Shown here one piece after another: positions 25,253-34,144 of a stretch of DNA of 64,000 nt. The notes beneath the pieces are model-generated. The model was not told the DNA's origin and did no database searches. It saw only the letters and a list, made by a program, of their open reading frames with translations. Both the position numbers and the translations under genes were made by a program. How positions within the stretch are numbered: the first letter of the stretch is position 1; the number at the start of each line of letters is the position of its first letter. Location of the stretch: contig PIVM01000011.1 in NCBI GenBank assembly GCA_003353945.1, positions 1 through 64,000 of the forward strand, written 5' to 3'. This DNA is from Gammaproteobacteria bacterium. GTDB lineage: Bacteria > Pseudomonadota > Gammaproteobacteria > Pseudomonadales > PIVM01.

Positions 25253-28039
25253 ATGGCTACTATTAGTCGATCAGCCATCTTTGGCAAATTAAACAGTCTG
25301 GCCTTCAGGGCTATTGAAGCAGCGTTCAATTTCGCGAAATTACGCAATAATCCCTACGTTGAAATTGTTCATTGGTTACAGCAAATATTGCAGTTACAAG
25401 ATTCAGATTTACATCGAATTATTAAGCATTATGAACTTGAACCGGCCCGCTTGGCAGCGGATATTACCCGGTCGCTGGATGAGCTGCCAAGAGGTACCAC
25501 CAGTAATGTGAATTTTTCTACGCATATCGATGAAGTTATCGAACATGCCTGGTTAAAAGCGTCATTGTTGTTTAATGAGCCTCAAATCAGAACCGGTTAT
25601 TTGATTGCGGGGATTTTGGAAAGCCGGGAGTTGGCCGGGCAGCTGTATCAAATCAGTGATCAGTTTAAAAAACTCAAGTTTGAAGACCTTGTCGATGAAT
25701 TTGATTCAATTACCGGCGGCTCGCCGGAAGCAAGTATGCAGGCCAAAGATGGATTTACTGGAGCAGCTGCACAACAGAGCGGTGACGGTATGGCGCCAGC
25801 ACCAATGGGTAAAGGAGAAGCTCTGGCCCAGTACACGGTTGATCTGACCGAAGAGGCAAGAAGCGGCAATATGGACCCGATTGTGGGGCGTGATGAAGAA
25901 ATTCGTCAAATGGTGGATATTTTGATGCGTCGCCGCCAGAATAATCCAATCCTTACGGGTGAAGCGGGCGTAGGTAAAACGGCTGCTGTGGAAGGTTTTG
26001 CCCAGCGCATTGCCCGAGGAGACGTGCCGCCGGCGTTAAAAAACGTCTCGCTACGCAGTCTCGATATCGGTTTATTGCAGGCTGGCGCCAGCATGAAGGG
26101 TGAATTTGAAGAACGTCTGCGCCAGGTGATTGACGAAGTGCAGTCCTCAGAAAAACCAATCATCATGTTTATTGATGAAGCCCATACCCTGATTGGTGCT
26201 GGGGGTGCAGCCGGAACCGGCGATGCGGCCAACCTGTTAAAGCCAGCATTGGCTCGCGGTACTTTGCGCACCATTGCAGCAACAACCTGGGCGGAATACA
26301 AAAAACATATCGAAAAAGACCCCGCCTTAACACGGCGTTTTCAGGTGGTGAATATTGAAGAGCCCTCTGAAGAAAAGGCTGTGTTAATGATGCGTGGCGT
26401 GGCCAGCACCATGGAAAACCATCATAAGGTGCAGATCCTGGATGAGGCACTGGAAGCATCGGTGAAATTATCACATCGTTACATACCTGCCAGACAGTTA
26501 CCCGACAAGTCCGTTAGCCTACTGGATACTGCCGCAGCCAGAGTGGGCATTAGTCAACATGCTGTACCTGGCGAAGTGGACGATTACCGAAAATGCATTG
26601 ATGCGCTCAACACGGAACTGGAAATTCTTGAGCGTGAAGAAGGTATCGGTGTTGATGTGACAAAAAGGCGGGAAAATGCTTTGGTTCGACTCGATGAAGT
26701 GGAGGAAAAACTGTCTGTACTAGAGGCGCGGTGGGAAGAAGAAAAAGCCCTGGTGACACAAATATTGGACCTGCGGGCAAAATTGCGGAAAGGCGCTAAA
26801 CCGGTTGATGAAATTGCACACGAAACAGCGGCAGAGGAAAACGCAGCAACACAGGAAGGCGCAGCGGCACAAGAAAAAACGGTCGCAGCTGATAATGATG
26901 AGACAGCAACTGAAGCTGTAGCCTCTGAAGAAGGTTATAGTGAAGAAGAACGTAAGACCTTTCTCGATGAATTAAAACAGCTCCAGACTCAACTTCAAGA
27001 CCTGCAGGGCGAGGCTCCCCTGATTTTGCCCACAGTTGACGCGCAGGCTGTCGCCTCAGTGGTGCAGGACTGGACCGGTATTCCGGTTGGCCGCATGGTC
27101 AAAAATGAAATTGAAACGGTACTGAATCTGGCGAAAATAATGGGTCAGCGCATTATCGGGCAGAATCATGCGCTGGAGATTATTGCCAAGCGCATTCAGA
27201 CCTCGCGTGCCAATATGGATAATCCCAACAAACCCATCGGCGTGTTTATGCTGGCGGGTACCAGTGGGGTGGGTAAGACCGAAACGGCTCTGGCTCTGGC
27301 CGAAGCGCTCTATGGCGGCGAACAGAACATCGTCACCATTAATATGAGTGAATTTCAGGAAGCGCATACCGTCTCTACCTTGAAGGGAGCCCCTCCGGGC
27401 TATGTCGGATACGGTGAAGGTGGGGTGCTGACTGAAGCCGTGCGGCGCAAGCCTTACAGCGTGGTCTTGCTGGATGAAGTGGAAAAAGCGCATCCCGATG
27501 TGCATGAAATCTTCTTTCAGGTGTTTGATAAGGGCCATATGGAAGATGGCGAGGGACGTGTGATTGATTTCAGGAATACGCTGATCCTGCTGACAACCAA
27601 TGCGGGAACGGATTTATTGAAATCCTTGTGCGCTGATCCAGAGTTGATGCCCGAGCCCGAAGGGATTGCCAAGGCACTGCATGAACCTCTGTTAAAAGAG
27701 TTTCCACCCGCGTTATTAGGGCGCCTGGTCGTGATCCCGTTCTATCCATTGACTGATGATGTATTAAAGCTCATCGCCAAGTTGCAGATCGGTCGTATAC
27801 AAAAACGGATAGAAAGCAATCATGGTATTGAACTGGGTTACGACGATGAAGTATTAAACCTGATTGTCAGCCGTTGTACGGAATTTGACAGCGGTGGCCG
27901 GATGATAGATTCCATCCTAACCAATACCGTGCTACCGACACTCAGTAATGAGCTGCTCAGGCGCAGTATTGAAGCGGAACAAATCGGCAATATCTCTCTC
28001 GGTGTTGAGGAAGAGAGCTTTACCTATAACTTTGAGTAG
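25253..28039 (+). CDS. clpV: T6SS sheath-disassembly ATPase ClpV (TssH)
   Basis: The 928-residue AAA+ unfoldase has an N-terminal Clp domain (1-160), a first AAA module with Walker A GEAGVGKTA and Walker B MFIDEAHTLIGAGG, a middle coiled-coil domain, and a second AAA module with GTSGVGKTETALALAE and VVLLDEVEKAHPD. The C-terminal ClpB D2 domain closes it. It extracts TssC from contracted sheaths. Residues about 514-565, within the middle-domain region, are an Ala/Glu/Thr-rich acidic insertion (repeats of AAxEE/QE) that most ClpV proteins lack. ACGGAG precedes the ATG. Confidence 0.98.
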   Translation: MATISRSAIFGKLNSLAFRAIEAAFNFAKLRNNPYVEIVHWLQQILQLQDSDLHRIIKHYELEPARLAADITRSLDELPRGTTSNVNFSTHIDEVIEHAWLKASLLFNEPQIRTGYLIAGILESRELAGQLYQISDQFKKLKFEDLVDEFDSITGGSPEASMQAKDGFTGAAAQQSGDGMAPAPMGKGEALAQYTVDLTEEARSGNMDPIVGRDEEIRQMVDILMRRRQNNPILTGEAGVGKTAAVEGFAQRIARGDVPPALKNVSLRSLDIGLLQAGASMKGEFEERLRQVIDEVQSSEKPIIMFIDEAHTLIGAGGAAGTGDAANLLKPALARGTLRTIAATTWAEYKKHIEKDPALTRRFQVVNIEEPSEEKAVLMMRGVASTMENHHKVQILDEALEASVKLSHRYIPARQLPDKSVSLLDTAAARVGISQHAVPGEVDDYRKCIDALNTELEILEREEGIGVDVTKRRENALVRLDEVEEKLSVLEARWEEEKALVTQILDLRAKLRKGAKPVDEIAHETAAEENAATQEGAAAQEKTVAADNDETATEAVASEEGYSEEERKTFLDELKQLQTQLQDLQGEAPLILPTVDAQAVASVVQDWTGIPVGRMVKNEIETVLNLAKIMGQRIIGQNHALEIIAKRIQTSRANMDNPNKPIGVFMLAGTSGVGKTETALALAEALYGGEQNIVTINMSEFQEAHTVSTLKGAPPGYVGYGEGGVLTEAVRRKPYSVVLLDEVEKAHPDVHEIFFQVFDKGHMEDGEGRVIDFRNTLILLTTNAGTDLLKSLCADPELMPEPEGIAKALHEPLLKEFPPALLGRLVVIPFYPLTDDVLKLIAKLQIGRIQKRIESNHGIELGYDDEVLNLIVSRCTEFDSGGRMIDSILTNTVLPTLSNELLRRSIEAEQIGNISLGVEEESFTYNFE

Positions 28040-28105
28040 ATGTTGATCCAGCTTGTTGGATGCAATAGGTAGGGCGCACTAAGCGAAGCGCATGGCACCG
28101 ATGAG

Positions 28106-28147
28106 GTGACAGTGACACAGGCAATATCCAAAAGTGACATGTCACTT
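28106..28147 (+). promoter_or_regulatory. Putative enhancer (UAS) for sigma-54 control of vgrG
   Basis: This stretch contains four GTGACA/TGTCAC hexamers: 28106-28111, 28112-28117, 28134-28139 and 28140-28145. The last two form a perfect 16-bp palindrome AAGTGACATGTCACTT (28132-28147). The bipartite form GTGACACAG (28112-28120), N18, ATGTCACTT (28139-28147) recurs upstream of hcp2 with N16. It ends 76 bp before the -24 box, a normal position for a bacterial enhancer-binding protein. The regulator's identity is unknown. Confidence 0.7.
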
Positions 28148-28223
28148 ACTGTAGGGCGGGCCGCGCGTACCTAAATATGTCGTTCTTATACATAAGTAGT
28201 GTGCAGGGCGCACCCCACAAAGC

Positions 28224-28239
28224 TGGCATGAGAGTTGCT
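28224..28239 (+). promoter_or_regulatory. Sigma-54 (-24/-12) promoter of vgrG
   Basis: TGGCATG-AGAG-TTGCT at 28224-28239 matches the consensus TGGCACG-N4-TTGCW at every position but one, with exact GG-N10-GC spacing. Transcription would start near 28251, leaving a leader of about 86 nt before the vgrG ATG. Hcp and VgrG genes of Vibrio T6SS are known to use sigma-54. Confidence 0.8.
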
Positions 28240-28336
28240 ATTCTAATAATTAGAAGTAATCAGAAATAGAGCAGAGTAGGGTGCGCCGCGCGCACCAATA
28301 TCCTGCCGTTGAAATGTAATAAAAGAGGCGAAGCGG

Positions 28337-30508
28337 ATGCCCTTCACACAAGCAAATAGACGATTCAGAGTAGCCACACCTCTAGAAAGTGATGTTCTGG
28401 TGCTTCGTCGACTATCCGGCTCTGAATCAATAAGCCGTTTGTTTGAGTTTGAACTCGAATTACACAGTGAAGATATCGACGTCGATCACAACACCCTTTT
28501 GGGAGAAAATGTCACGGTCGGGATGAAGATGCCTGATGGAGAGGAGCGTTTTCTCAACGGATTTGTCAGTCGTTTTACGGTTGAAGGATATGATGATCGC
28601 CACGTGGTCTACCGTGCCACGCTCAGTCCCTGGTTATGGTTTTTAACCCGCACATCGGATTGCCGTATTTTTCAGGAAATGACGGTGCCCGATATCATCA
28701 AACAGGTCTTTGGCGATCACGGCTTTGCTGATTATGAAGATAAACTCACGGCCACTTACCGCGAGTGGGAATACTGTGTGCAGTATCGAGAAACAGATTT
28801 TAATTTTGTTTGCCGCCTGATGGAGCAGGAAGGTATTTATTTTTATTTTAAGCATGAAAATGGCAAGCATAATCTCGTGCTGGCGGATGCGCCCAGTGCT
28901 CACGAACCCGTAACGAATTATGAAGAAGTCCCTTATTTCCCCCCAGATGCAAGTAATCGCAAGACGCGTGATCACCTGTACAGCTGGTCTGCTTCCAAAC
29001 AAGTTCAGCCGGGTTCTTATGCCTTAACGGATTTTGACTTCAAGGCACCCAAAAAGGATTTGGCGTCGATTGCCGAGGTTACACGCGAACATTCCTCATC
29101 AGAATTTCAAATTTATGACTACCCGGGTGAGTATGCTGAATCCTCCGATGGAGAGGCTTATGCCAAAGCCCGCATTCAGGAATTGCAAGCGCAACATGAA
29201 GTGCTTCAGGGGGATGGTGATGCTGCGGGTTTGATGCCGGGGGCTGTGTTTGAGTTAATCGATTATCCCAGAGAAGATCAAAACAGGCAGTATCTGATTA
29301 TCGGAGCCTCTTATGATCTTTCATCACCCGGATTGGAGGGGGGGCAAGACGATGAAGGTGAACAGTTTCATGTTCAAATTCAGGCAATAGATGCCGAACA
29401 ACACTTTCGCCCAGCGCGCACAACGCCCAAGCCCATGGTGCAGGGGGTGCAAACAGCCATTGTTGTGGGTCCCAAAGGTGAGGAAATTCATACGGATGAA
29501 TTTGGTCGTGTAAAAGTTAAATTCCATTGGGATCGTTATTCCAAAGCGGATGAAGATAGCTCCTGCTTTATCCGTGTGGCACAAGTCTGGGCTGGGAAAA
29601 ACTGGGGAGGAATTTACACGCCACGCATTGGTCAGGAAGTGATTGTCGACTTTATCGAAGGTGACCCGGATCGCCCCATTATTACAGGGCGGGTATATAA
29701 CAAAGACAATACGCCTCCCTATGAGTTGCCCGCTAACAAAACACTCTCCGGTATTAAATCCAATTCCAGCAAAGGCGGCGAAGGATTTAATGAAATTCGC
29801 TTTGAAGATAAAAAAGGGGAAGAACAGCTTTTTATTCACGGCGAAAAAAATCAGGATATCAATATCAAGAGTGACTGTTATGAAACAATTGGTCATGATC
29901 GGCATTTAGTGGTTAAAAACGATCAGGTCGAACACGTAGAAAACAATCGCAGTGAAACGGTAGACGCGGATCATATTGAAAAAATTGGTAAAGACCGTCA
30001 TTTGACGGTTGATGGCAAAGAAGCAAAAAAAGTCGCCGCAAGCCTCTCCTTGACGGTTGGTGGGGATGTTGCCGAAGTATTTAAAGCCAATCACTCCATG
30101 GAAGTCACCGATGATTGTTACGTAAAAGCCAGCAATATTTGTATTGAAGCGACGGACAACATCACCATAAAAGTCGGTGATTCGTATATTGCGATTGAGT
30201 CGGGTGGCATAAAAATTGGGACTAATGGTGACATTGTGCTCGAAGCAGGTGGCAATATGGAGACCACTGTTGCAAGCGATGTCACAACTGATGTAGGCGG
30301 CAATATGGAGGATACTGTTGGAGGAAATGTCAAAATTGAAGCCGGCGCGAAACTGGATGCGAAGTCAGGTGCAAATCTCAAGATTGACGCAGGAGCAAAT
30401 TTGGATACCAAGTCCGCTGCCAATACCACGATTGAATCCGGTGCTATGGGCGATTTCAAAGCAACTGGCATTGCCACCGTTAAGGGCAGTATGGTGAAGA
30501 TTAACTAG
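28337..30508 (+). CDS. vgrG: T6SS spike protein VgrG
   Basis: The 723-residue VgrG has a gp27-like part (1-380), a gp5 OB-fold (EIHTDEFGRVKVKFHWDR, WGGIYTPRIGQEVIVDFIEGDPDRPIITGRVYN at about 390-470) and a long C-terminal beta-prism made of short GN-x-T-V-type repeats. No enzymatic extension follows the repeats, so it is a structural, not an evolved, VgrG. It probably loads the proteins encoded immediately downstream. It has its own predicted sigma-54 promoter and enhancer. Confidence 0.97.
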   Translation: MPFTQANRRFRVATPLESDVLVLRRLSGSESISRLFEFELELHSEDIDVDHNTLLGENVTVGMKMPDGEERFLNGFVSRFTVEGYDDRHVVYRATLSPWLWFLTRTSDCRIFQEMTVPDIIKQVFGDHGFADYEDKLTATYREWEYCVQYRETDFNFVCRLMEQEGIYFYFKHENGKHNLVLADAPSAHEPVTNYEEVPYFPPDASNRKTRDHLYSWSASKQVQPGSYALTDFDFKAPKKDLASIAEVTREHSSSEFQIYDYPGEYAESSDGEAYAKARIQELQAQHEVLQGDGDAAGLMPGAVFELIDYPREDQNRQYLIIGASYDLSSPGLEGGQDDEGEQFHVQIQAIDAEQHFRPARTTPKPMVQGVQTAIVVGPKGEEIHTDEFGRVKVKFHWDRYSKADEDSSCFIRVAQVWAGKNWGGIYTPRIGQEVIVDFIEGDPDRPIITGRVYNKDNTPPYELPANKTLSGIKSNSSKGGEGFNEIRFEDKKGEEQLFIHGEKNQDINIKSDCYETIGHDRHLVVKNDQVEHVENNRSETVDADHIEKIGKDRHLTVDGKEAKKVAASLSLTVGGDVAEVFKANHSMEVTDDCYVKASNICIEATDNITIKVGDSYIAIESGGIKIGTNGDIVLEAGGNMETTVASDVTTDVGGNMEDTVGGNVKIEAGAKLDAKSGANLKIDAGANLDTKSAANTTIESGAMGDFKATGIATVKGSMVKIN

Positions 30509-30570
30509 CTGGATTAGGTGTTTTCTCCATGCCGTTCGATTCGGTAAATAAGAAATTAGGGTAAGACGAA

Positions 30571-30975
30571 ATGCAAGCTAAAAGCGGAAAAGCAGTGACA
30601 GCAGTTGAGCCGACGGAACCTGACGAGGCCTTTGAGGCAGATGTGGCTGACCCAGGGAAAATTGCAGAAATTAAGGCAGAGCAAATCGAGAAGAAAGAAG
30701 GGAAATATGGCTCGACTGAATTACCCCCACATAAGCCTGCTGATGAAGACGAAGAGCTGGAAGACGAAGAGAAAAACAGCTGGATTGAAATTGAATTGCT
30801 TGATGAAGAAGGCAATCCTGTACCCGGTGAAAAATATGAAATTGAACTGCCAGAAGCAACATTGGCCAAGGGGACCTTGGACAAAGATGGTTTTGCTCGG
30901 GTAGAGGGAATTGAGCCAGGAACTTGCAAAGTAGCGTTTCCAAAATTAGATAAGGATGCATGGGAAAAGGCATAG
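30571..30975 (+). CDS. Small acidic VgrG-linked protein with beta-sandwich domain
   Basis: The 134-residue product has a highly charged N-terminal half (E/K/D-rich, residues 1-70) followed by a Cna-B/carboxypeptidase-regulatory-like domain: NSWIEIELLDEEGNPVPGEKYEIELP and GTLDKDGFARVEGIEPGTCKVAFP (about 70-128). The same domain seems to recur in the middle of the next protein. Such domains often accompany VgrG, apparently as adaptor or spike-extension parts; no catalytic residues are apparent. The start follows AGGGTAAGACGAA. The adaptor role is inferred from position. Confidence 0.8.
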   Translation: MQAKSGKAVTAVEPTEPDEAFEADVADPGKIAEIKAEQIEKKEGKYGSTELPPHKPADEDEELEDEEKNSWIEIELLDEEGNPVPGEKYEIELPEATLAKGTLDKDGFARVEGIEPGTCKVAFPKLDKDAWEKA

Positions 30976-31112
30976 TTTTGAATAAAACAGCATTATCCCG
31001 GTAATCCAGGGATGATCAGGGCGAGAAAAATGGCGTAAAGCCTTTTTGTTGCCCCACTGATTGATGGTTAGTAGTAGAGAAAACGTAATACGCAGCATGC
31101 CAGGAGAATGAA

Positions 31113-31736
31113 GTGCCAAAAGAATACAAGATAAAACCAGGGGATACTGTTGCTTCGTTCGCCAAAAAGACGGGTATACCGGAGGAAAAGATCTGGAATG
31201 ATGCGGCAAATTCGGAGCTCAAGAAAAAGTCTGATGATCCTAATATTCTTACAGCCGGCGACAAGATTGTTATTCCGGATTTGGAAAAAAGGAAAGAATC
31301 TGCTGCAACTGAGAGCAAACATACCTTTGTTAAAAAAATGCCAAAGAAAAAACTGAATTTGCAATTGATGGATGATGACCAGCCCATAGCAGGTGAAGAC
31401 TACGTGATTAAAGTCGACGGTAAGTTGATTCAAGGCAGCACGGATCCAGAAGGTAAAATTGAAGCAGACATTCCCGCGAACGCGAAATCAGGCATGTTAA
31501 TCATTGGTGGTGAAGAAATACCTCTAGAGATTGGTGTTATGGAACCGGTTACGGAACTAAAAGGGATTCAGATGCGCTTGAACAATCTGGGATACACCTG
31601 TGGAAATATTGACGGAAAACTGGATGATGAAACAAGAGCTGCAATCGAATCGTTTCAAGCAGCTAATGATCAGGAAGTGACGGGTGAAGCTGATAAAGCG
31701 ACGCAAGATAAACTAGCTGAATTGCATGGGTGTTAG
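31113..31736 (+). CDS. LysM and peptidoglycan-binding domain protein (T6SS cargo or adaptor)
   Basis: The 207-residue product has an N-terminal LysM domain (about 4-53: YKIKPGDTVASFAKKTGI...LTAGDKIVIP), a central beta domain resembling that of the preceding gene (LNLQLMDDDQPIAGEDYVI, GSTDPEGKIEADIP) and a C-terminal PG_binding_1 domain (about 145-203: LKGIQMRLNNLGYTCGNIDGKLDDETRAAIESFQ). There is no signal peptide and no visible catalytic domain. Delivery through the VgrG spike and docking onto target peptidoglycan is the likely role. The GTG start is supported by CAGGAG 7 nt upstream. Confidence 0.88.
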   Translation: MPKEYKIKPGDTVASFAKKTGIPEEKIWNDAANSELKKKSDDPNILTAGDKIVIPDLEKRKESAATESKHTFVKKMPKKKLNLQLMDDDQPIAGEDYVIKVDGKLIQGSTDPEGKIEADIPANAKSGMLIIGGEEIPLEIGVMEPVTELKGIQMRLNNLGYTCGNIDGKLDDETRAAIESFQAANDQEVTGEADKATQDKLAELHGC

Positions 31737-31783
31737 GATTAACTGGCAGCTTATAAAAACCTGGATAATATGGGAAATACAAA

Positions 31784-34144
31784 GTGACCGCACCAACAGC
31801 CGCAGAAATTGAAAAGTTTCGAGAGTATTGCGTACAACAACCCGTGAATCTTCTTGATCCAGCCACTAAAATTCGGGCGGTCTGGCCGTATGGCAGCTTT
31901 AAACACAAGATCAAACGCGGTGAAGATCTCGGACGTATCGCCAACCGTTATGCGAGTTCGGGCAAAGCGCCAAAAGGCTGTGACTGGAAATTTCTGGCGC
32001 GATTTAATTTCGGTTGTGACAAAGCCTCTTACGTTAACTGGGTTTTGATTGATAAGTTTGGTTTTGATGAAACAAAAAATCTGACGAGGAACAAAAAGAA
32101 CTACGCCTTCAAGGGTGAGGAAGAAATACTTATCCCTTGCGGACCAGCTAACGCAAGCGTCGGTGCGGTCTCGCCAAGTAATCTAAACACACTGGTCACT
32201 TCAAATATTAAGCCGCTTACCGTACGCGGTCCCAGCTTAATGACCCCCGGTATTGAATCAGAGTTTACGGTGCTAAGCTATAACAAACCGCCCCGCACTA
32301 CCAGGAATTCTATCAACTGGAAGATATTGGACGTTGCCGCCAATACATCCACAATCCATTCAACACAGGGTGAAAAAGTCGCTATACAATTTGCGCCTGC
32401 TGATGTTGGAAAAGTGTTTCGAGTGTACCCCTATATTGGTGCTGATAGCACCATTATTGAAGGTGTTTTCGTTGAGCTACAAGTGTTAGAACTTTTAATC
32501 AGCAAACAAGTCGCCCTTTCCAGAGTGAAAGATAATCTAGTATTACACACTGACAATATCAACAAGGTATATAACCCATCAGCAATTGTCATTGGCGCAA
32601 ATAGAATGAATACTGCGGCCATTTTTAAAGTTACCTCTGTTAAACCAACCTCGCAAGCCGTACGAGCAAAAACACCGGTGCTGCCGCGTAGCGTACCAAT
32701 GAGTCCATGGGATAATTTACCCGTAAATTATTCAGGATTAACTTGGCGAATAAAGGCAGGTACGGATCTCACTGCGGGAAAAGCAAAATTTATTAAGCAG
32801 GGTAAAGATCAGGAAAATATAGGTTCGGAATGCTATTTAGAGGGCAAAACAGTAGGGTTGTTGGTACTGGAAGCCTATTGTCGCTATGCAAAAAAGCCTT
32901 TTAGAACATTGACGCTAAAAGTAGTCAATGAGAGGTCAATTAAATATAGAGTGAATTTGTTAAAACATTCGGATGCCATTAAAACTACATTTACGGTGGC
33001 TCGGATACAAGAGTTTTTTGATTGTGCAGATAGGTATTTGCGTCAAATTGGCCTTAAGATGGAGGCAGATAATACTGCAACCACCTACCCCAGTATTGGT
33101 GCAGACAATTTTGTTGTGGCAGGTGCTGGACAAACCGGTTATTTCAATGTCACTGGCGTACCGCGAAAATATGTGGATGTAGAGGACGCTGATTCGGAGT
33201 TGGCAAGTGTTATCAACTGCGAGCCCAAGGTATTGAATTTTGCCTTTGCCTATCGAGATAAAACAGAAGCTGATAAACATCCTAAAGGTTATGGTTTTGG
33301 TATTGGACCAAGCGCAGCAAAAAATCTGTTATCAAAACCACAAGGTGGAACAGATGCATTAGCTGCAATACCTGATACCTTTAATGGGGTTTATGAAGAT
33401 ATTGAACCGAATGCGACAGGAACAGGTTACAAAGATATCGAAGCATGGACAACGCCCGATACTCCCTCAGCAGAAGCGGACAAGATAGGTATTATCATCC
33501 ACAACCCACAGCCTGTTATTGAAGGTGGCAAGGATCCTACCACTGACGCATATCTTTCCGAAATGGGCCAGACTATTGCTCATGAAATTGCACATTGCGC
33601 TGCTTTAAAACATCGTGATGGGGATGATGGCGTTGTCATGCCCGCAGACCCAGGTACCCCCCATACGGGTGACGAAGCTGGTGTAAACGGCGATATGACG
33701 GAACGAAACCTGATGTATTCATCGGATCATGATGAGGGGCCATCTGATCTGGATCTATTGCAATTAAACGTGTACAGAAGCTCAGTGTTGGCTTTAAATA
33801 ATTCAAATCGGGGTGGTTTGACGTTAAAGGCCTTTACCGGTAGGTCTAACAAGATATCTTCAAAAGCGAATCAGACAAAATACGTCAATGTTGAGGTGAG
33901 TCGCAGAAGAGTGCGGGTGCCTAATGCATACATGAATTTTTGGGTCAAGGCCACTGCCAATAATATCGTAAAAATCCAGACTATTGACAATTGGCAGGTA
34001 GCTACGCGCATGATGGATACGGGTATGGTGAAACTGAAGTTAAAATTTGGGCCGGACGTGGGGAAAACCGCAAAAATTATTGTTTATGCAGGTCATGAAG
34101 ATGATTTGGTTGAAACTGAAATTGACTGCGAAATCATTGCATAG
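31784..34144 (+). CDS. Metzincin-like zinc metalloprotease, candidate T6SS effector
   Basis: The 786-residue product has no signal peptide. The N-terminus (about 35-125) looks like a LysM-type module (HKIKRGEDLGRIANRYASS...EEILIPCG). The middle (140-390) consists of beta-rich repeats, and a protease domain spans about 390-690. The zinc site is HEIAHCAALKH at residues 600-610, an HExxHxxxxxH array; the metzincin Gly is replaced by Ala. A Met-turn-like NLMYSS follows at residue 644, 34 residues after the last His, as in metzincins. A C-terminal beta domain ends the protein. It starts at GTG. The vgrG context and the lipoprotein directly downstream suggest an effector/immunity pair. Confidence 0.8.
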   Translation: MTAPTAAEIEKFREYCVQQPVNLLDPATKIRAVWPYGSFKHKIKRGEDLGRIANRYASSGKAPKGCDWKFLARFNFGCDKASYVNWVLIDKFGFDETKNLTRNKKNYAFKGEEEILIPCGPANASVGAVSPSNLNTLVTSNIKPLTVRGPSLMTPGIESEFTVLSYNKPPRTTRNSINWKILDVAANTSTIHSTQGEKVAIQFAPADVGKVFRVYPYIGADSTIIEGVFVELQVLELLISKQVALSRVKDNLVLHTDNINKVYNPSAIVIGANRMNTAAIFKVTSVKPTSQAVRAKTPVLPRSVPMSPWDNLPVNYSGLTWRIKAGTDLTAGKAKFIKQGKDQENIGSECYLEGKTVGLLVLEAYCRYAKKPFRTLTLKVVNERSIKYRVNLLKHSDAIKTTFTVARIQEFFDCADRYLRQIGLKMEADNTATTYPSIGADNFVVAGAGQTGYFNVTGVPRKYVDVEDADSELASVINCEPKVLNFAFAYRDKTEADKHPKGYGFGIGPSAAKNLLSKPQGGTDALAAIPDTFNGVYEDIEPNATGTGYKDIEAWTTPDTPSAEADKIGIIIHNPQPVIEGGKDPTTDAYLSEMGQTIAHEIAHCAALKHRDGDDGVVMPADPGTPHTGDEAGVNGDMTERNLMYSSDHDEGPSDLDLLQLNVYRSSVLALNNSNRGGLTLKAFTGRSNKISSKANQTKYVNVEVSRRRVRVPNAYMNFWVKATANNIVKIQTIDNWQVATRMMDTGMVKLKLKFGPDVGKTAKIIVYAGHEDDLVETEIDCEIIA

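Larger units (their letters stand above)
28066..28296. repeat. Cluster of dispersed palindromic repeats upstream of vgrG
   Basis: Units related to GTAGGGTGCG...CGCACC occur at about 28070-28099 (GTAGGGCGCAC...GGCACC), 28151-28171 (GTAGGGCGG...CGTACC), 28201-28215 (a short form, GGGCGCACC) and 28276-28296 (the best copy: GGTGCG at 28280-28285, CGCACC at 28291-28296). The last copy falls within the predicted vgrG 5' leader and could fold in the mRNA. Confidence 0.65.

Noticed and set aside
28337..30508. VgrG with an enzymatic C-terminal extension
   Set aside because: The protein ends in ordinary beta-prism repeats, with no additional domain.
31113..31736. Peptidoglycan hydrolase activity for the LysM/PG_binding_1 protein
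   Set aside because: Both recognised domains bind rather than cut peptidoglycan, and no catalytic residues were seen.
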